From NCBI GenBank assembly GCA_963575745.1, contig CAUYUJ010003692.1:95001-159000 (forward strand): 64,000 nt of DNA. Direction: 5' to 3'. Positions 59,888-64,000 of this stretch are shown here, one piece after another. Every line of letters begins with the position of its first letter. The stretch's first letter is position 1. Under the pieces are notes generated by a model. The model was given only the letters and a program-made list of their open reading frames with translations, did no database searches and was not told the origin of the DNA. Origin of the DNA: Prorocentrum cordatum (lineage: Eukaryota > Sar > Dinophyceae > Prorocentrales > Prorocentraceae). A program made the position numbers and the translations under genes.

Positions 59888-60256
59888 CTGGAAGAGACAC
59901 AACTGCATAGACAGACTGGGAGCAAACGGCAAGACGATTACAAAAATACTTTCGCCGGCTTGGTTGCCCCCACGATAGGGGAGGGCGGGAGCAGGCCGAC
60001 GGAGGGCGGACAATCCCTGGCTGTCTGGGAGGCTTCGGGAAACTCACGGGCAAACAAAAATTCGAAGCCGCAGGGGTGGCCATTCGGAACGGCAGGGACC
60101 ACGGGAGCCTGGCCGACGGAGTGCGAACAATGCCACGGGCTGACAATTCGAAGCCGCGGGGGTGGACAATTCCAGGCGGCGCGGCCGCACGGGCTGATAG
60201 TTCAAGGCCGCCAACAGTTTGCGAACCATACCCTTGAATCATAAGATGTTTTGACC
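59888..60256. other. Unassigned sequence
   Basis: GACAATTCGAAGCCGCGGGG and GACAATTCCAGGCGGC words repeat (about 60025-60215) with 30-60 bp spacing, a weak minisatellite. No gene call. Confidence 0.45.
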
Positions 60257-60530
60257 TCCTCCTCCTCCTCCTCCTCTTCCTCCTCTTCCTCCACCTCCTC
60301 CTTCTCCTCCTCGTCCTCCACCTCCTCCTCATCCCCCTCACCTTCCTTTTCCTCCTCGTCCTCCTCCTCCTTCTCCTCCTCATCCTCCTCCACCTTCTGC
60401 TGCTTTTGCTGCTGCTGTTCCTCCTGCTCCTCCTGCTCCTGCTCCTCCTCCTCCTCCTCCTCCTCCTCCTCCTCCTCCTCCGCCTCCTGCCCCTCCCCCC
60501 TCCTCCCCTCCCCCCGCGCTAGCCTCATTC
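60257..60530. repeat. CTC-rich microsatellite
   Basis: CTCCTCCTCCTCC with TTC, CTG and CAC interruptions over about 270 bp. Confidence 0.95.
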
Positions 60531-61017
60531 ACCTCCACTTCCTCCTCCTCTTCCTCCTCTCCCCTTCCCTCCTCCATCCTCCAGCAGCGAAGGTACGGCG
60601 CCAACGCTATGCGTCTCCAGCGCCGTGGGTGGACAAGCGAGCGCAGGTGGTAGTACAACTACGAGAGAACGCGTTTCACGGGCGCATGCCTTGGGAACAT
60701 TCGGCGGCGCGTTTCAAACCGGGGGGTGGGCCCCCCCCAACACTTGGCGCCGTCGATCAAAACCAGGGGGACCCCCTCCCCCCCAAACCCCCCTCCGGAC
60801 CCCCCCCCCCCCGGCCTCGGAGAAGGAGCCGGCGTTGGCGGCCGCCAGCAGCGCCCACGGCGGGGACGCAGCGGCGACGACGACCAGAGGCAGCCCAGGG
60901 GCGGGGGGGGGTTCATTAAACCCCCCCTCCCGCCCCCCATCGGCGCCGGCGCTGGCGGCGGCCAGCAGCGCCGGCGCTGGCGCCGGCGACGGCGGGTACG
61001 CGACCGGTATGACCACC
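60531..61017. other. Unassigned sequence
   Basis: C-rich runs at 60728 and 60790-60812, and GGCGCCGGCGCTGGCGGCGG near 60942. Open frames only. Confidence 0.4.
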
Positions 61018-61802
61018 ATTACCAACACCACCACCACTACCACCACCACCGCCTCAACCCACCACCACCAACAACAACAACAGCAGCACCACACAACCAC
61101 CACACCACCACCACAGCCACCACCACCACAACCACCACCGCAACTCACCATCACCACCACCACCACCACAAAAACCCACCACCACTACCACCACCACCAC
61201 AATCTACCACACCACCACCACCACTGCCACAACCACCACCACTACCAGCAGCACAACCCGCCGCCACCACCACAAACCACCACACCACCACCACCACACC
61301 ACCAACGCCACCACCACCACCACCACAGCAAACGTCCACAAACCACCGCCACCACCACAACCCACCACCACCACCACCACAAACTACCACCACACCACCA
61401 CAAACACCACCACCACCACCACAACGCACCATCACCACCACCACAAAAACCCACCACCACTACCACTACCACCACCACCACCACAATCTACCACACCACC
61501 ACCACCACCGCCACAACCACCACCACTACCAGCATCACAACCGACCACCACCACAAACCACCACATCACCACCACCACCACTACCAACACCAACACCACG
61601 ACCACCTCCACAAACCACCGCCACAACCCACCACCACCACCACCACAAACCACCACCACAATACCACCAAACCACCACCACCGCCACAACCCACCACCAC
61701 CACCACCACCACCACCGCAAACCACCACCACACCACCACCAAACCACCACCACCACAACCCACCGCCACAACCACCACCACCACAACCCACCACCACTAC
61801 CA
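61018..61802. repeat. (CCA)n-rich array
   Basis: About 785 bp made of ACC/CCA trinucleotides with AACCCACC and CTACCA interruptions. Higher-order duplication is visible: CCACCACTACCACCACCACC then ACAATCTACCACACC occurs near 61180 and near 61457. His/Pro/Thr runs appear on plus and Trp/Gly/Val runs on minus. Confidence 0.95.
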
Positions 61803-62302
61803 CCCGCCTCGTCGACGCTCCCCGCCACCGCCGCCCGCCGCCGCAGGCGCCGGCGCCGGCCAAGGAATTGAAATCGTCGTCCCCGCCGCCGTCGCCAGCC
61901 GCCGCCGATCCAAGCGTAGCGCCGGCCCGAGGAGGGGGGAAGCAGAGGGGGGGGGAGGGAGGGGGGTTCGAACTTCGAACCCCCCCCCTTCCATCCAGGA
62001 AGGGGGGGGGGTCCAGTTCCAAACCCACCACCCCTCCAAGCGACCACAGAACGCGCTCTTTCACAACTACCAAAGCCATGCGTCAACCCTATAGGCACGG
62101 CGCTTGGGTTTCCGGCAGAACCCGCGCGGCCATTCGATTCTGAAACGGAGACATAACGACATAGCGCCCTGTTGTAAAGCAGAAAAGCAGGGCGCATCAC
62201 GACTGCAAAGCACGAGTCGATCCCCCGCGAACAAGGAAAAGAGAGAGGGAGAGGAGGACAAAAACGTGGGGGACAAATTAACATGTTCTGCGATCACAAA
62301 AC
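61803..62302. other. Unassigned sequence
   Basis: 61960-62020 holds G and C runs (GGAGGGGGGTTCGAACTTCGAACCCCCCCC) with GGTTCGAACTTCGAACC as a palindrome. The rest lies downstream of the decayed LINE. No gene call. Confidence 0.5.
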
Positions 62303-63999
62303 TTACTGCAGTAACTTCAAGACACGCTGCGCCCATTGCAACTTTGGGCGGCCGCGCCTCGGGACCAAATACCACTGTTTTGACACATTTGCCCCGGGTG
62401 CTCGCAATAGAGATCTTAAATAACTATTGTCCGGCAGCGCGCATATTTTTGTATACTCCGCCGCATGCCGCTTGCGCAGCATCTCACTCAGACGGCCTGC
62501 CCGCGCTATCGACAAGACTGCAGCGTCCGACGCCCTGGAGTAATACGAACGCTGGACTCCACATACCCATCCGGAGGCAAGACGCTTGGAAACTGTCCAG
62601 TATGTTCTGGTCTGATTGTAGTAACCATAGCGATTACACTGTGTACTGAAATTTGGAAACGATAATAGCGACAAACAAACGGATTGTTCTCGATCTTGAG
62701 ATACCCGTGTGTTTCCAGCATCTGGCCAATGTTCTGAACAAGCCTCGTGCTTCGCCCAAACGCCCAATGCCCTCTGGTTTGCTTTCCGCTTCGCCGTGCA
62801 AGAGGCCACCCAACTACACTGCTTGGTGCACTTGTTTGACTGGATGCATGGTAGAATCTCGTACAACACCGTCACTGTTGACATTAAACACCACGGCTTT
62901 GCCCCAGTCCAGGTCACGGCCGCACTGCTTGCCAACCCGGATTGCGATGTCCAAGGGTAGCTCCACCTTCAAGGCGCTGGCGCTCCCGAGCATGGCGTCG
63001 TCCGCATGCAACACATCATTGCTAATGATTTTCGGTGGCTCCTCGAAGGTCATGGCCATCTCGTTGTAGTCTGTCGGCATCGAACAACATCACCGTCTTC
63101 AACAAAACAAGCAAATGCGGTGAGAGCGGGCATCCTCGGCCGATTCCTGCAAGTTGTTGTCTGGCGCTGGAATCGCCTGTCTGATCTCTCAAACATAAAC
63201 TGCGAATTCGGTGAATGGAACAAATGAAAGAGAACCAACTCTGGTACACCAGGCCGCGCTATCGCATCGTGTTCGATCCGGTCGAAAGCCTTAGCCTAGC
63301 CAAGTAAGACAGCCACCAGCCCAGGTTCTTGCGAACATTCCGCAGCATCGAACATGCGGCGGGCAGCACTACTTGCATCGATTGTGCTGTGTCCTTGTCT
63401 CAAGCCAACCTATGTTGGTCGTATTCGTTGCAGTCTTCTCTGAATCATTGAAGCTACAACTTTGTATCCCACAGGTAGCAATGATATTAGAATGCTCTGG
63501 TAAGCTTGCACCCCCTTCATTAAACAATAACACAACGGTCGCACTGCGCCATGTTTCTGGAATGTTCTTGTGGCCCCAGCACTTTTGGCAAGTGCCCAGC
63601 AGCCTGCGGGCAGTGTGCGATAAACGCCATACCTTCCAGAATTCTGGTGCTACCTCATCGTGTCCTGCTGCCTTCCCCGCCGCGAGGTGTCGCATGGCCT
63701 TTTGCATGCTCTCCCATGATGAAGGTGCGAGTGACAATAGGACGAGGCACTCCCTGAGGACGGCCTTCGGGTAAATGCAGCTCTGTGCGTTTAACGTCCC
63801 ATCGTATATTCTCAAAGTAATCTCCCAAAATGTATATATTCGTTGATTGCTCCCCATGCGTTCTTGGTCGCGGTCGGCGTCGTACCCGGCGTCTTCCTTA
63901 ATGCCATCGCTGCTGCGCTTCCAACCATTTATTATTGTCTCTGCGTGCCGCTTTCTTGATATATCCGTTCAGCTGTTGTTCGCGAGCTGCGTTTCCAGC
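62303..63999 (-). pseudogene. Decayed non-LTR reverse transcriptase
   Basis: Minus-strand fragments in several frames follow the order of a LINE reverse transcriptase and run off the right edge. They are: HLAAGKAAGHDEVAPEFWK and IPETWRSATVVLLFNEGGAS (about 63730-63530); LRQGHSTIDASSAARRMFD (about 63395-63340); AKAFDRIEHDAI (about 63290-63255), just after a stop and with its first catalytic block damaged; GIGRGCPLSPHLLVLL (about 63145-63095); and LHADDAMLG (about 63011-62985), the polymerase motif. The C-terminal YTKICALPDNSYLRSLLRAP and RRGRPKLQWAQRVLKLLQ end at a stop near 62303. At least four frameshifts or stops separate the parts, so it is inactive. The ADD motif and C-terminus differ from the LINE at 41013-44506, so it is a different and older family. 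Confidence 0.8.
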
Positions 64000-64000
64000 T

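Noticed and set aside
60625-62094. His/Pro/Thr-rich ORF of 489 codons
   Set aside because: It is driven by the CCA array, and the opposite strand is equally open.

Overview
The window looks like nuclear DNA from a large, repeat-rich, GC-rich eukaryotic genome, most probably a dinoflagellate (inference). The evidence is: long gene-poor stretches; almost every kilobase holding a different micro-, mini- or satellite repeat; decayed and near-intact non-LTR retrotransposons; many short foldback elements with terminal inverted repeats (TIRs), some with 8-bp flanking duplications; and the few convincing ORFs starting a few bases after a pyrimidine-rich AG, as expected for spliced-leader trans-splicing. 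There is no bacterial operon structure, rRNA, tRNA or CRISPR array that I can see.

Layout. 0-4.4 kb: a degenerate 25-31 bp satellite with a palindromic core, then AACCGG, poly-C, CGA and CCT arrays. 4.4-10 kb: weak candidate exons, a first copy of a dispersed repeat with units of about 95 bp, and CCT tracts. 10-14.8 kb: a composite repeat (R1) interrupted inside its CAA tract by two tandem copies of a 1.5-1.7 kb unit (U). 16.9-17.4 kb: a compact secreted-protein gene with two cystine-knot-like domains. 20-21 kb: a candidate gene of unknown function. 21-29 kb: several short TIR elements, a decayed coding region and GGA arrays. 29.6-31.1 kb: an intact GT1/MGT-type glycosyltransferase gene, the clearest cellular gene. 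35.7-37 kb: a minisatellite of about 80 bp. 37.5-45.2 kb: a compact (apparently empty-site) inverted copy of R1, then U copies 3 and 4 between long inverted arms, with copy 4 split by a 3.5 kb LINE. 46-53 kb: dispersed repeats, a CTC tract of about 860 bp, and GT and GAC arrays. 53.4-60 kb: the second copy of the 95-bp-unit repeat, hairpins, TIR elements and a minus-strand coiled-coil gene with duplicated exons. 60-62 kb: CTC and CCA arrays. 62.3-64 kb: a decayed second LINE running off the window.

Protein genes. The best supported are the glycosyltransferase (29636-31099, minus), the double-knot secreted protein (16911-17399, minus), the LINE reverse transcriptase (41082-43625, minus) and the coiled-coil gene (58262-59887, minus). 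All other coding calls are tentative because introns cannot be resolved by eye. I see no shared pathway among them; the dominant theme is repeat and mobile-element biology.
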